The notes beneath the pieces were generated by a model, which saw only the letters and a list, made by a program, of their open reading frames with translations, had not been told where the DNA came from and ran no database searches. Positions 18,259 through 27,557 of a stretch of DNA of 64,000 nt are shown here, piece by piece. The stretch is from positions 62,001 to 126,000 of the forward strand of contig CAIOSP010000001.1 in NCBI GenBank assembly GCA_903861005.1, written 5' to 3'. Both the position numbers and the translations under genes were made by a program. Source of the DNA: an uncultured Pseudomonadota bacterium (GTDB taxonomy: Bacteria; Myxococcota_A; UBA796; GCA-2862545). Position 1 is the stretch's first letter. The number at the start of each line of letters is the position of its first letter.

Positions 18259-18281
18259 CCCGGTTACCTCCACCGGGTTTT
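18259..18281 (+). terminator. Rho-independent terminator
   Basis: CCCGGT-TACCTCC-ACCGGG followed by TTTT, 42 bases after the ZnuA-like stop and before the protease gene. Short stem but proper T-run. Confidence 0.6.
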
Positions 18282-18315
18282 CGGAACGGAACTCCAACCA
18301 AGGTACGGAACGACG

Positions 18316-21300
18316 ATGACGCGTCCCTCCCTCTTTCTCGTCGGGCTGATGTCCCTCACGGTGGCCTCGGTCGCGCTGGCCGACAGCGTGCCGCCCAAGC
18401 CCACCATGGCGCCCCGTGTGCCCGCCTACAACCTGTCCACGCAGGTGTTTGACTTCCCCACGGGCCTGCGGATCATGTTCCAGTCCGACCGCAGCTACCC
18501 GGTCGTGTCGGTCTACTCGATCATCGCCCACGGCAGCTCGGATGATCCGCCCGACAAGAAGGAGGTCGCCCACTTCGTCGAGCACACCTGGTTCCGCTCG
18601 ATCCACGGCAGCCTGCCCCCCATCATGCAGGTCGTCAGCGATCTCTCGGGCGTGTTCAACGCGTCCACCTGGAGCGACTGGACCAACTACTCCACCGTCG
18701 CCGAGTCGCAGTACCTGCCCATCCTCATGCGCCTGGAGTCCCTGCGCCTGACGGAGTTCTACGCGGGCGTCACGCCGGACGTCACCACGACCGAGCGCGA
18801 GGTCATCCGCAACGAGTGGCGCCGCCGCAACGAGAACGGCAACGCGCTGCTGTTCGACTACGCCAACAACGTCGTCTACCCGGACACGCACCCGTACCAC
18901 GCGACGTCCACCCACGACTCGATCACGAACATCACGCTCGACGACATCAAGGCCTACGTCGACGCGTACTACAAGCCCTCCGAGACCACGGTCATCGTCG
19001 TCGGTGACGTGGACCCGCAGGCCGCGTCGAGCGCCATCTTCGAGAACTTCGACATCAAGAACCTGGACCCGAAGCTCACGCCCGAGATGATCGTGCGCTA
19101 CCCACGCCCAGGCGTCGCCAAGGCGGACCCGGCCAACCCCGCGGACTGGTTCATGGGCGCCTGCGAGCCGTCCACGTTCGTCGCGTCCACGGCGACCAAG
19201 CGGGGCACCTGCGAGCCGTACAAGTTCGTCACCGCGCCGCGCTCGCCGCGCGTCTCGCCCATGGCGAGCGAGCCGCCGCCGCTCGGCACCAAGGAGGTCG
19301 TCACGCGCGAAGCCCCGGTGGACAACCCCATCGTGCTGCTCGCGTGGTCGCTCCCCGGCGGCTACCGCGCCGACCACTTCGAGCTCGACACGCTCGGTCG
19401 CTTCGCCAACGGCATCGTCGGCAACGGCCTGTTCCAGCGCTACTCCAGCGCTGAGATCGGGGACACCGGCTGCTTCGTGCAGACCGAGGTCCTCGCCTCC
19501 ACGATGATCTGCCTCGCGGAAGTGAAGAGCAAGAAGGTCAACAAGGAGGAGGTGCTCGACACCATGCTGGACCAGGTGTCCACCCTCTGGTCGGCCGACG
19601 AGCTCGTCCACATGCAGCTCAACAACGCGCTGCAGAACGTGAAGAACGTCCAGATCGCCGACTCCCTGCTCCGCCTCGACAACATCGTGTCGATCTTTGG
19701 CGGTCGCGCGGACACGGTCGGCACGTACACACACCTCACCGGCTCGACCGAGTACTACAGCGACACCATCAACAAGCTCGGTCAGATCGACCTGGGCCGC
19801 ATGGTCAGCCTCGCGTCCAAGTACCTCAAGCGCGATCGCGCCGGCCGCCTGATCGTCAACAAGCTCCCGGACGACGACGTTGACAAGTCGAACAGCTCAT
19901 CGGGCTACGTCGGCGCGTCCAAGTCGGACGACCAGATCGCGTCGAGCGACGACCTCGCGCGCGTCACGCCGGACGCCATCCGCGCCGCGTACGTGCACCC
20001 CGACCTAAGCCAGGCCACCGACACGCGCCTGTCGAACGGCCTGCGCGTGGTGATCTTGCCGCACGGCGAGGCGCCCATGGTCAACGTGTCGCTCGTCGTG
20101 GGCGGCGGCACGCTCGGCGAAGGCAAGGCCATCACCGACTTGGTCCAGACCTTCACGCACGGCGCGGGCGTCGATCCGTCGACCGCCGCCTCGTCGATGA
20201 ACTACCCGGTCTTCAACCCGCAGCTCTACGGCCTGTTCACCGAGTCGGGCCCCGCGGTCAGCCTGCCGCTGGCCGGCACGATCGGCGGCACCACGGCGCG
20301 CCTCGCGTTCTCGGGCCCGTCGGGCAACCTCGACTCCGGCCTGTGGATCCTACGCGACGAGGTCGAGTCCATGGCCCCCAACATGGACGGCCTGGGCGAC
20401 TGGAAGAAGGACTTCCATGACGCGCTGATCGCCAGCTGGAAGTCCAAGGACACCAACATTGACTGGCACATCCAGGACATGGTCTCGCAGCATCTGTACC
20501 CGAGCACGCCCTCGCGCCACGAGTACACCTGGGCGGACTACCAGACCATCCTCGGCTACGGCTCGGGCTCGGTCACGGACTACCTGAAGTCGCACCTTTA
20601 CCCGGCCAACGCCGTGCTCCTGATCGTCGGCAACGTCGACGCCAAGGCCGCGCTCGCCACCGCCGAGTCCATGTTCGGCAGCTGGAAGGGCCGCAGCGAA
20701 GGCACGACCTTCCTGGCCGACGCGCCGCCGCCCGCCATGCCGGAAGAGGGCACCAAGGTGTACCTGTTCGACAACGAGCGCGCGACGCAGTCGCAGACCA
20801 ACATGTACTGCCGCCTGAACTACGCCGGTCACCAGGACGATGGCGTGGTCGACGTGCTCGGCAGCATCGCCGGCGAGCGCGTGTTCACCCAGCTCCGCGT
20901 GAAGGAGGCCCTCTCCTACACGCCCGGCGCCTTCGCCGGTCAGACCGCCGACCGCTCGGCCACGCTGACCTTCGACTCGCTGGCCCTCAACGTCGGCGTC
21001 GGTCGCACCATCCAGTACTTCATGGAGACGGCCAAGGCGCTCGAGGCCGGTGACGTGAAGTCGGACGAGGTGACCATGCACCAGCTGCGGTCGTCGCGTC
21101 AGGCCGGCCTGGGCCGGCAGTCGGTCGAGCAGCTGGCCGGCTCGCTGTCGCGCGCCGTCGCCAACAACGACAAGGACTGGAGCAGCATCACCAACTACGG
21201 TGGCGCCCTCGCAGACGTCACGAAGGCTCGCATCGCGTCCGTCATGCAGGGCTGCTCGGACCACGCCATCGTCGTGACGTCCGGCCCCAAGGACATGATC

Positions 21301-21504
21301 GGCGCCGAGCTCGACAAGCTGGGCATCAAGTACGAGCTGGTCGATTGGAAGGCCCGCGGCGACGCGCTCTACAACGCCGCCGATCCCAAGGGCTTCGCCG
21401 CCTACGCCAAGGCTCGCGCCAAGGCCGAGGCCAAGAAGGCGAAGGACGCCGAGAACAAGCCGGAAGCTCCCGCTCCCGCCGCTCCGACCACTCCCGCGCC
21501 GTAG
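18316..21504 (+). CDS. M16-family zinc metalloprotease, two-domain, secreted
   Basis: 1062 residues. Signal peptide to about residue 23 (ending SVALADS). The first M16 domain carries the inverted zinc motif HFVEH (His86, Glu89, His90) and a distal Glu in TEREVIRNEW near 160-167. A second M16-like half starts near residue 575 (LSNGLRVVILPHGE) but has DLVQTFTHG where HxxEH should be, so it is structural, as in pitrilysin-type fused proteins. The last 30 residues are Ala/Lys/Pro-rich. Probably periplasmic or secreted peptide degradation. ATG 18316 gives the signal peptide; earlier in-frame starts run through the previous gene. Confidence 0.9.
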   Translation: MTRPSLFLVGLMSLTVASVALADSVPPKPTMAPRVPAYNLSTQVFDFPTGLRIMFQSDRSYPVVSVYSIIAHGSSDDPPDKKEVAHFVEHTWFRSIHGSLPPIMQVVSDLSGVFNASTWSDWTNYSTVAESQYLPILMRLESLRLTEFYAGVTPDVTTTEREVIRNEWRRRNENGNALLFDYANNVVYPDTHPYHATSTHDSITNITLDDIKAYVDAYYKPSETTVIVVGDVDPQAASSAIFENFDIKNLDPKLTPEMIVRYPRPGVAKADPANPADWFMGACEPSTFVASTATKRGTCEPYKFVTAPRSPRVSPMASEPPPLGTKEVVTREAPVDNPIVLLAWSLPGGYRADHFELDTLGRFANGIVGNGLFQRYSSAEIGDTGCFVQTEVLASTMICLAEVKSKKVNKEEVLDTMLDQVSTLWSADELVHMQLNNALQNVKNVQIADSLLRLDNIVSIFGGRADTVGTYTHLTGSTEYYSDTINKLGQIDLGRMVSLASKYLKRDRAGRLIVNKLPDDDVDKSNSSSGYVGASKSDDQIASSDDLARVTPDAIRAAYVHPDLSQATDTRLSNGLRVVILPHGEAPMVNVSLVVGGGTLGEGKAITDLVQTFTHGAGVDPSTAASSMNYPVFNPQLYGLFTESGPAVSLPLAGTIGGTTARLAFSGPSGNLDSGLWILRDEVESMAPNMDGLGDWKKDFHDALIASWKSKDTNIDWHIQDMVSQHLYPSTPSRHEYTWADYQTILGYGSGSVTDYLKSHLYPANAVLLIVGNVDAKAALATAESMFGSWKGRSEGTTFLADAPPPAMPEEGTKVYLFDNERATQSQTNMYCRLNYAGHQDDGVVDVLGSIAGERVFTQLRVKEALSYTPGAFAGQTADRSATLTFDSLALNVGVGRTIQYFMETAKALEAGDVKSDEVTMHQLRSSRQAGLGRQSVEQLAGSLSRAVANNDKDWSSITNYGGALADVTKARIASVMQGCSDHAIVVTSGPKDMIGAELDKLGIKYELVDWKARGDALYNAADPKGFAAYAKARAKAEAKKAKDAENKPEAPAPAAPTTPAP

Positions 21505-21517
21505 TCGCCTGGCGACC

Positions 21518-21552
21518 TCGCGCTCCCGCCTACGTCATGGGCGGGAGCGCGA
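21518..21552. terminator. 13-bp hairpin between convergent genes
   Basis: A perfect 13-bp stem (21518-21530 pairs with 21540-21552) with a 9-base loop, filling the gap between the protease stop at 21504 and the convergent stop at 21585. No T-run follows on either side. Confidence 0.6.
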
Positions 21553-21584
21553 CGGTCACCGGCGCCGAAGCGCCGACTCGCTCT

Positions 21585-22145
21585 TCAGGCCAGCAGCTCT
21601 TCGAGCTTGCGGAGCGCCTCGCGCTCGTCCGCCGACACGCTGCCCAGGCCGAACAGGCCGCCGGACGCGCGCGCGATGCGGCGGGCCTTCTCGATCAGGT
21701 CGGCCTTGAGCTTCGCCCGGTCGGACTCCGACAGCTTGGGCAGGAGCGCCTGGTGGTAGGCCTTCCAGGTGTCGAACAGCTTGGGCTCGGGGGCGCGGGT
21801 CAGCCAGCCCTCGAGCAGCGAGTACGCGGCCGAGCCACGGAACACGCCGCCCGCGACGGCCTCGACGAGGATGGCGTCGCGCTCGGACGAGTCGAGCACC
21901 TTGTCCGACCAGGCCACGTGCAGCAGGGGCACCAAGCTGAAGGCGGCGAGGGTCTCAGACGTCACGCCGAGGCCGGCGATGGTCTGCAGCACGCTCGTGT
22001 CGGACACGCCCGTGATGCTGCCGATGTCCACGGCGGCCTGCTCCTTGGCAGCGGCGTCACGAAGGGCGTTGATCAGCTTGCGGTCGCGCTCCGCGAAGAA
22101 CATGTCTTCGAGCGCCTTGCCCCGCTCGTGCAGCGTGTCGGTCAT
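21585..22145 (-). CDS. TerB-like helical protein
   Basis: 186 residues, all-helical by composition. The middle contains AWSDKVLDSSERDAILVEAV, which resembles the metal-binding helix turn of TerB/DUF533 proteins (Asp, then E of the next helix). No signal peptide, so cytoplasmic. The ATG at 22145 has AGGAG 6 bases upstream; a much longer frame upstream has no supporting start. It is divergent from the membrane-protein pair at 22303. Function unknown; TerB-like assignment is tentative. Confidence 0.7.
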   Translation of the reverse strand: MTDTLHERGKALEDMFFAERDRKLINALRDAAAKEQAAVDIGSITGVSDTSVLQTIAGLGVTSETLAAFSLVPLLHVAWSDKVLDSSERDAILVEAVAGGVFRGSAAYSLLEGWLTRAPEPKLFDTWKAYHQALLPKLSESDRAKLKADLIEKARRIARASGGLFGLGSVSADEREALRKLEELLA

Positions 22146-22302
22146 CGGTGGCTCCTGTTTCAGCTTAAGGACGCGCCTGGCGCCCGCAAAGGGCAAGCCG
22201 GGTAACGGGTCCGCCGTGCATCCACCACATGCAGTTCGCATGCCCGCGACGACAGCGGCGGCGGCGTCCCCTGACGAGTAGAATAGCCGCTCTGGAGGCG
22301 AG

Positions 22303-22668
22303 ATGGAGCGCAGCGCCTGCGACGAGGTGGACCGGTGGAACGACTGGTCGCACGATGTGGACCGTCTGGATGCCGACATTGTCGGCGATCTGCCACCGCT
22401 TCCTCCCATAGAAGAGCCAGGAGAACGGCCACCCCGGTCGTCCTCGGCGAGGCCCGCACCGCCCGCCCCCGAGCTCCCGTGGCGCTGGCTCTTCGCCGCG
22501 CTCGCCACCATGGCGGCGCCTTTCGCGCTGCAGATCTTTGCGCTCAACCTCGGCGCCTCCCAAGGCACCGCCGCCGCGATGACGCTCTCGTTCGCCCTCA
22601 CGGTCGTGTTCTCGGTGCCCCTGCTGATCGGGCGCGCTTGGGTTGAACGGCACCGGAGGCCCGCATGA
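22303..22668 (+). CDS. Small membrane protein with two transmembrane segments
   Basis: 121 residues. An acidic soluble N-terminus (residues 1-58, Pro-rich after 30) is followed by two hydrophobic segments near 60-80 and 88-110 and a short basic tail. No family recognised. GGAGG lies 5 bases before the ATG. Its stop overlaps the next start as ATGA, so the two proteins are translationally coupled and probably act together. Confidence 0.75.
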   Translation: MERSACDEVDRWNDWSHDVDRLDADIVGDLPPLPPIEEPGERPPRSSSARPAPPAPELPWRWLFAALATMAAPFALQIFALNLGASQGTAAAMTLSFALTVVFSVPLLIGRAWVERHRRPA

Positions 22669-23678
22669 CTGACACCGGAGCGGAGCCCCTCCCAGGCGCA
22701 GCCCTGCACCGCGGCGAGCTCGCCAAAGCCGCGGAGGGCTGGTGGCAGGCCGCCCGACAGACCCGCGACGCGCAGGCCGGGCGACACGCCACCGCATGGT
22801 CCGCCGTGGCCTCAGCGCTCGCCGGCGACCGCCCTCGACTGGACCGCGCCCGGGCCGTGCTTGCCCGCTGCGCGCCGCCCGCCACCGCCGTGGAGCGCCT
22901 CGCCGACGCCGCCCAGGCCGCCCTGGAGGGCCGCGCGGAGCAGGTCACGCAGCTCGCCCAGTCCGCGAGCGCGCTCGCCTCGTCCGACGCCGACGTCCGC
23001 GCGTGGGCGGAGCTGCTGACGGCGGAGGCGCAGGCGTCCTTGGGCCACCCGAGCGCGCGCGTGCACGCCGAGCAGGCCCGCGCCGCTGCGGAGCAGGCAG
23101 GCCTGCCCTACGTGATCGGTCGACTCGACCTGCTGCGGGCGGACCGCGCGGTCCACGCAGGCGACGCAGGCACGGTGTCCGAGTCCCGCGCGCCGACCGA
23201 CCCCCTCCCCGCGGTCCAGGGCCGACGTCTTGGGGTGCTCGCGCGCGCCGCCCTGGTCGAGGGCCGTCACCTGGACGCGCGGCGGCTCCACGAGCGCGCC
23301 ATCGCGTTGCTGGGCGAGGTCGGAGACGGCCCCGGCGTGGCCGCCAGCGTGGGCGGCGTCGGCCTTTGCCGCGTGGCTGCGAGCGCGAACGCCGAGGCGG
23401 TCGCCTGGCTCACCCAGGCGATCCATCGGGCCGGCAAGATGGGCGCGCTCTCCGACGAGCTGCTCTGGCGCAGCCACCTCGACGACGTGCTCGGCCGCCT
23501 CAACCGTAACGAGACGCGCGTGTCGGACTTGCTCGCGGCAATCTCGCTCGCCCGCAAGCTCGGCCGCCCCGATGAGGAGGCGGCGCTGTGGCGCACGCGC
23601 CTAGCCTGCTGCGAAGACGTGTTCGACCGTCCGGGGGCCGAGGCCTGCCGTCAGGCGTTGGCGACGCTCTTAGACTGA
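22665..23678 (+). CDS. Helical-repeat (TPR-like) protein
   Basis: 337 residues, strongly Ala/Arg/Leu-rich with repeated helix pairs (for example GRHLDARRLHERAIALLGEVGDGPGVAASVGGVGLC), which suggest a TPR-like superhelix that binds a partner. No catalytic motif or signal peptide. It starts within the stop of the preceding membrane-protein gene, so I infer that it is recruited to that protein. It converges on the response regulator with a 9-base gap. Confidence 0.75.
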   Translation: MTDTGAEPLPGAALHRGELAKAAEGWWQAARQTRDAQAGRHATAWSAVASALAGDRPRLDRARAVLARCAPPATAVERLADAAQAALEGRAEQVTQLAQSASALASSDADVRAWAELLTAEAQASLGHPSARVHAEQARAAAEQAGLPYVIGRLDLLRADRAVHAGDAGTVSESRAPTDPLPAVQGRRLGVLARAALVEGRHLDARRLHERAIALLGEVGDGPGVAASVGGVGLCRVAASANAEAVAWLTQAIHRAGKMGALSDELLWRSHLDDVLGRLNRNETRVSDLLAAISLARKLGRPDEEAALWRTRLACCEDVFDRPGAEACRQALATLLD

Positions 23679-23687
23679 GCGCCCCGG

Positions 23688-24137
23688 TCAGCTGCCGCTG
23701 CGCAGCGCGGCTTCGACGGCTTCGACCACGTTGAAGCCGGCGCCGCTCTTCTGCACGAACTCGACATCCGTGAAGCCGCCGACCGCGGCGATCGCGTCCT
23801 TGTCGTAGCCGGTCATGGCCAGAACCTTGGTGTGGCCGTGCTGCCGCGCCAGCGCGAGCGCCTCGCGCCAGCCGTCCGAGCCATCCGACAGGCGGCTGTC
23901 CGCCACGATCAGGTCGACGGGGGTGCTGCGGAGCGTCTCGGCGAGCTGCTCGGTGTCATCCACTTCGATGACGTCGTAGCGCTCGCTGCGAAGGACACGC
24001 GCGACGCCGCGACGGAACAGGAGGTCGTCGTCCAGCACGACGATCGTCGCCCGCGGCGGGTTCGCCGACTGGAGCGCCTCATTGGGGCGATTTCCACCCT
24101 GCTGCTGCCCGGTGCTGTTGCTTACCGCCATGGTCAT
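23688..24137 (-). CDS. Single-domain response regulator (CheY-like receiver)
   Basis: 149 residues. A polar N-terminal extension of about 30 residues precedes a receiver domain: acidic pocket VLDDDLLF, phospho-acceptor Asp in LIVADSRLSDGSDGW, the Thr of VLAMTGYD and the Lys of FVQKSGAGF. There is no output domain, so it probably signals by protein contact. No histidine kinase lies nearby. Start at 24137 assumed; ATG 24131 is equally possible. The SD is weak. Confidence 0.88.
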   Translation of the reverse strand: MTMAVSNSTGQQQGGNRPNEALQSANPPRATIVVLDDDLLFRRGVARVLRSERYDVIEVDDTEQLAETLRSTPVDLIVADSRLSDGSDGWREALALARQHGHTKVLAMTGYDKDAIAAVGGFTDVEFVQKSGAGFNVVEAVEAALRSGS

Positions 24138-24208
24138 CCCAACCCAGTGAGGTGCGAACTTACCACGACCGAGGCCGCGGCGACCGCCTGAGTTGCATTT
24201 CCACGGCC

Positions 24209-26146
24209 TTAGGGGGCCGTCTGAGGTACGGTCAACACCTGATCGGCCGCCACGTCGTCGAGCGTCTGGTGGGTTCCGTCAGGCCAGATCACCTCGATGT
24301 GATCGACTTTGCTGGCACCGGCCAGCCCGAAGTGAAGGCGCCCGAAGTTCTGCGCCATGTAGTGCGTGCCGCCGCCCGCCTCTCGCATCTGCGTCAGCCC
24401 GCCCGCCGTGACCAGCGCCGTGGATCCGATGGCCTCGTGGTTCGACGTGGTCCCGACCAGGTCGATCTCCAGCCAGTGGTTGGTGTTGCCCACGTTGTGG
24501 AAGAGCTGGTGAGGTCCGTCGTTAAACGGGGGCGCGGCGTACCCGTTGGTGACGAACAGATCGACGAAGCCATCGCGATCGTAGTCGGCGACCGCCACCG
24601 AGTCGCCGCGGCCCAGCAGCGAGCCCGACGCGCCGAAGTCCTGCACCTCGGTGAAGTGGCCGTCGCCGTCGTTGAGCAGCAGCCGATCGGGGAGGTTCTC
24701 GACCGGGGTCGCGCAGACCATGAACAGGTCCAGGTCACCGTCGTTGTCAAAGTCGGCCGCCGCGGCGGACGTGCACGTCGTCGGCTCGCGGATGCCGCGA
24801 TTCCAGCCCTCGTCCTTCCAGCCCGCGTCGGTATTCATCCACAGGCGGTCGCGGTCGTAGGACAGCACCTCGTCCTCGGTGAGCGGCGTGACGTCCAGCT
24901 GCAGCCCCTCCAGGGCCTCGGTGCTGCGCAGGGTGAGGTTGCCGCGGTCATAGGAGTCCGTCGCCAGGCGGAGGGTCCACTCGCCGCCCACGCGCCCCAC
25001 GAACAGGCCGCGATCGACGCCCTCGGTGAAGGCGCAGTTGCCCTCCGCGCCCGGCTCGTCGTTGGCGATGACCTGCGTCAGCGACGTCGCGCGCGTGCAC
25101 GCGCCGCCCACGCGGATCTCGTTCGCGCGCCAGAACCACGGCGGGTCGAGCTGCACGGTGATGTCGCCTGCAGTGCGGAAGCGCACGCCCTCGGCCACGC
25201 CGAACAAGCGCATCGCCAGCCGGACGCCCTTGCCGTCGTCGTCGACCACCGCCTCGGACGCCTCCTCCCACCGGGAGATGAAGAAGTCGTTGCGCAGGTC
25301 ATTGTCGAAGTCGGCCACGATCACGTCGAACGGCCGGTTGGTCGCGGGCACGCCCAGCTCGGCGGTCACGTCGCGCAGCTCGCCGGAGCGCGCGTCGTGC
25401 GCCGACAACCCGTTCGGCCGACCAAAGCGGACCAGCTCCAGCACGTGGTCGCCGTTGAGGTCCGCGAGGAACCCACACAGCGCGGTCGCCTGCTCAGACG
25501 CCGTGGGGATGGTCGACTGGAGCGAGAAGTGGCCGTCAGCGCCCTGCGTGAACAGCGCCGTGGGCTGCATGCCGTCTGGCCGGGGCTGGTTCACCAGCAG
25601 GACGTCCAGGCGACCGTCCTGGTTCCAGTCGTAGGCCACCGGGCAGCGCCCCGAGTTGCCCGAGTAGGCCAAGCCGCTCGCGACCGCGACCTCGGAGAAG
25701 GCGCCCGCGTTCTGCACGAACAGCCGGTTGGACCCACCGCCCGTGCCGGACAGCGACCCGGCCGACACCAGCAGCTCGTCCTTCCCGTCGTTGTCCAGGT
25801 CGAGCATGGACAGGCCGTGCGCGTCGAACGTGCGGTCGCTTGGGAGCCAGGTCTGCGACTCCTCCCTGAACGTGCCGTCGCCCTGGTTCATGTACAGGCT
25901 GGGCTCGGCCGCGTGGTTGCCGCTCCACATGTCGGGCAGGCCGTCGCCGTTGAGATCACCCCAGCCCATGCCGAACGTGCTGCCGTGCCCGGTGACCCCG
26001 GCGGCCACGCTCACGTCCTCGAACGCGACGGTGTGGACCACGGCCGGCGCGTCGGTGTCGGAGCCGTCCTTGCCGCCGTCCACGTTGTGCAGCCAGCCTT
26101 GGCAACCCCCGCTCAACAGCAGCATGGACCAGGACAGCCAACGCAT
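24209..26146 (-). CDS. FG-GAP/VCBS repeat lipoprotein with ASPIC/UnbV domain
   Basis: 645 residues. Lipoprotein signal MRWLSWSMLLLSGGC, a short DGSDTD tether, then repeated FG-GAP blades with calcium loops (GDLNGDGLPDMW, DLDNDGKDELL, DYNQDGRLD-like DWNQDGRLD, DFDNDGDLDLF, DYDRDGFVDLF) forming a beta-propeller. The last 85 residues are an ASPIC/UnbV domain (LVGTTSNHEAIGSTALV, then IEVIWPDG). The CRTAC1-like family is extracellular and often adhesive. GGAGG lies 5 bases before the ATG at 26146; a longer frame upstream enters the next gene. Confidence 0.9.
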   Translation of the reverse strand: MRWLSWSMLLLSGGCQGWLHNVDGGKDGSDTDAPAVVHTVAFEDVSVAAGVTGHGSTFGMGWGDLNGDGLPDMWSGNHAAEPSLYMNQGDGTFREESQTWLPSDRTFDAHGLSMLDLDNDGKDELLVSAGSLSGTGGGSNRLFVQNAGAFSEVAVASGLAYSGNSGRCPVAYDWNQDGRLDVLLVNQPRPDGMQPTALFTQGADGHFSLQSTIPTASEQATALCGFLADLNGDHVLELVRFGRPNGLSAHDARSGELRDVTAELGVPATNRPFDVIVADFDNDLRNDFFISRWEEASEAVVDDDGKGVRLAMRLFGVAEGVRFRTAGDITVQLDPPWFWRANEIRVGGACTRATSLTQVIANDEPGAEGNCAFTEGVDRGLFVGRVGGEWTLRLATDSYDRGNLTLRSTEALEGLQLDVTPLTEDEVLSYDRDRLWMNTDAGWKDEGWNRGIREPTTCTSAAAADFDNDGDLDLFMVCATPVENLPDRLLLNDGDGHFTEVQDFGASGSLLGRGDSVAVADYDRDGFVDLFVTNGYAAPPFNDGPHQLFHNVGNTNHWLEIDLVGTTSNHEAIGSTALVTAGGLTQMREAGGGTHYMAQNFGRLHFGLAGASKVDHIEVIWPDGTHQTLDDVAADQVLTVPQTAP

Positions 26147-26205
26147 CTGGACCTCCGCTCCCAAGCGTAGCCACCGATCGGACGACCGACGACAGCCGTC
26201 CGCGA

Positions 26206-26955
26206 TCACCCGGTCAACTTCCGGTTTCCGGGGCCGCCCTTGAGCGCCGGGTCGACCTCGGTCTCGAAGCCCGCTCGGTAGCCTTCGGGCGATCCTGGGG
26301 TGACGCCCTGCGGTCGCGACCGGTAGCGTACGCCGGACTGCCGCATCCACGACGCCAGCTCTCGGCGCTGACGGGCGCTCGCCGTGCCCGCGACGGCGTC
26401 GGTCGACAGCTCCTCGTGGCGCTCCCGCTCCAGCCGCTCCTTCACGCCCAGCACGAACGACACGCAGAACTGGTTGCGCACGTCGAGCTGCGCGGGCTTG
26501 CCCATCGCCGACCAGATCGCCTCGTCCTGGAGGTACGTGACCCGCGCCTTCCACGCCGTCTGCAGCGAGCGGATGTAGACTACAAACGCGTACTCGACGA
26601 GCGGCAGCGCGTGCGCCGGGCCGAACACCTCGACGGCCTCGCTCTTGTCGCGGTGCAGCGCCACGCAGTCGAACGCGTCGGCGATCGCGTGGACCAGCGT
26701 CAGCCGCCAGGCCTCAGCGCGCCCGACCTCGACCGAGCGCTTCTTGAAGTCGCCGTCCTCGACGCCGATCTCCAGGCCCACGCGGGTGAGGCCGTGCTGC
26801 GCGAGCAGGGCCTCGGCCGTCGCGAGCGCGGTGCGACCCTCCGGCGTGTCCGCCTGATCTTCCGCCAAGCGCAGCAGCTTGCGCGCGCGCGACATCGCGC
26901 GCAGTCGGCGCGTGGTGACGTCGGCGTCTTCGTAGAGCGGCGGGGGTCGGATCAA
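26206..26955 (-). CDS. DUF2786 domain protein
   Basis: 249 residues. Residues 20-55 (RARKLLRLAEDQADTPEGRTALATAEALLAQHGL) match the DUF2786 pattern of a Lys/Arg-rich helix plus a helix ending near HGL. The rest is soluble with no catalytic motif I can name. TTG 26955 was chosen because TGAGG lies 5 bases upstream and the gene then begins 7 bases after the preceding stop at 26963; an upstream start would overlap that gene. It is probably co-transcribed with the lipoprotein gene before it. Function unknown. Confidence 0.78.
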   Translation of the reverse strand: MIRPPPLYEDADVTTRRLRAMSRARKLLRLAEDQADTPEGRTALATAEALLAQHGLTRVGLEIGVEDGDFKKRSVEVGRAEAWRLTLVHAIADAFDCVALHRDKSEAVEVFGPAHALPLVEYAFVVYIRSLQTAWKARVTYLQDEAIWSAMGKPAQLDVRNQFCVSFVLGVKERLERERHEELSTDAVAGTASARQRRELASWMRQSGVRYRSRPQGVTPGSPEGYRAGFETEVDPALKGGPGNRKLTG

Positions 26956-26962
26956 CGACGCC

Positions 26963-27496
26963 TCAGGGTGCGGGCGGCGGAGCGGCGTCCGCCGGGGCCG
27001 CCTTCTTGTAGACCAGCTGTACGACCTGCTCGGCGCCGTCACCCATGAAGTTGACGGCGAGCGTCTGGTACTTCGGGATGTCCGCGCACTGGAACGTGGT
27101 CATGCCCGGCATCTGCGCGAAGTTGGGCGTCGCGCAGCCCAGCCGCACCAACTCGCCCTTGAAGTAGGTGTCCAGCCCGGTGGCGCCCGCAGGCGGCTTC
27201 ACGGTGATCATGGTGCCCTCGGGCGTGGAGATCACCATCTGCGTCTCCCAGCCGCCCGCGGGCAGCGCGATGGGCAGATCCTCGGGCAGCTTGGCGTTCG
27301 CGCCGATCACGGCGCTGCCGTTCTCGGTCTGCACCTTGATCTCGCCGTCGGCGCCGTTGAGGTCCACGTCCACCTTGCCGGCGCCGTCGGCCTCAGCTGC
27401 CTTCTCGACCGCCACTTCGCCGGCCTTGTTCAGGACGCCGCTGCACGCCAGACACCAGGCTGCCGTCACACCGAGCACCATTGCGGACCTGCGCAT
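26963..27496 (-). CDS. Putative lipoprotein, unknown function
   Basis: 177 residues. Signal peptide MRRSAMVLGVTAAWCLAC with lipobox CLAC, then an acidic Ala-rich stretch and a beta-rich part (GAGKVDVDLNGADGEIKVQ) that could form strands, ending in an Ala/Pro tail. No domain recognised. GGAGG lies 5 bases before the ATG. It is followed after 7 bases by the DUF2786 gene, suggesting an operon, and preceded by the membrane-anchored protein gene 61 bases away. Confidence 0.75.
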   Translation of the reverse strand: MRRSAMVLGVTAAWCLACSGVLNKAGEVAVEKAAEADGAGKVDVDLNGADGEIKVQTENGSAVIGANAKLPEDLPIALPAGGWETQMVISTPEGTMITVKPPAGATGLDTYFKGELVRLGCATPNFAQMPGMTTFQCADIPKYQTLAVNFMGDGAEQVVQLVYKKAAPADAAPPPAP

Positions 27497-27557
27497 GGAG
27501 ACCTCCAGACGGGCGGAGTGTGCCCGCTTGCACGCGACCAAGCAAGGTCCGAACCGA

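Noticed and set aside
24152-26170. Long plus-strand frame opposite the FG-GAP lipoprotein
   Set aside because: No start signal and composition of an antisense frame (Val/Gly/Arg/His); the minus-strand lipoprotein has clear repeats and an SD.
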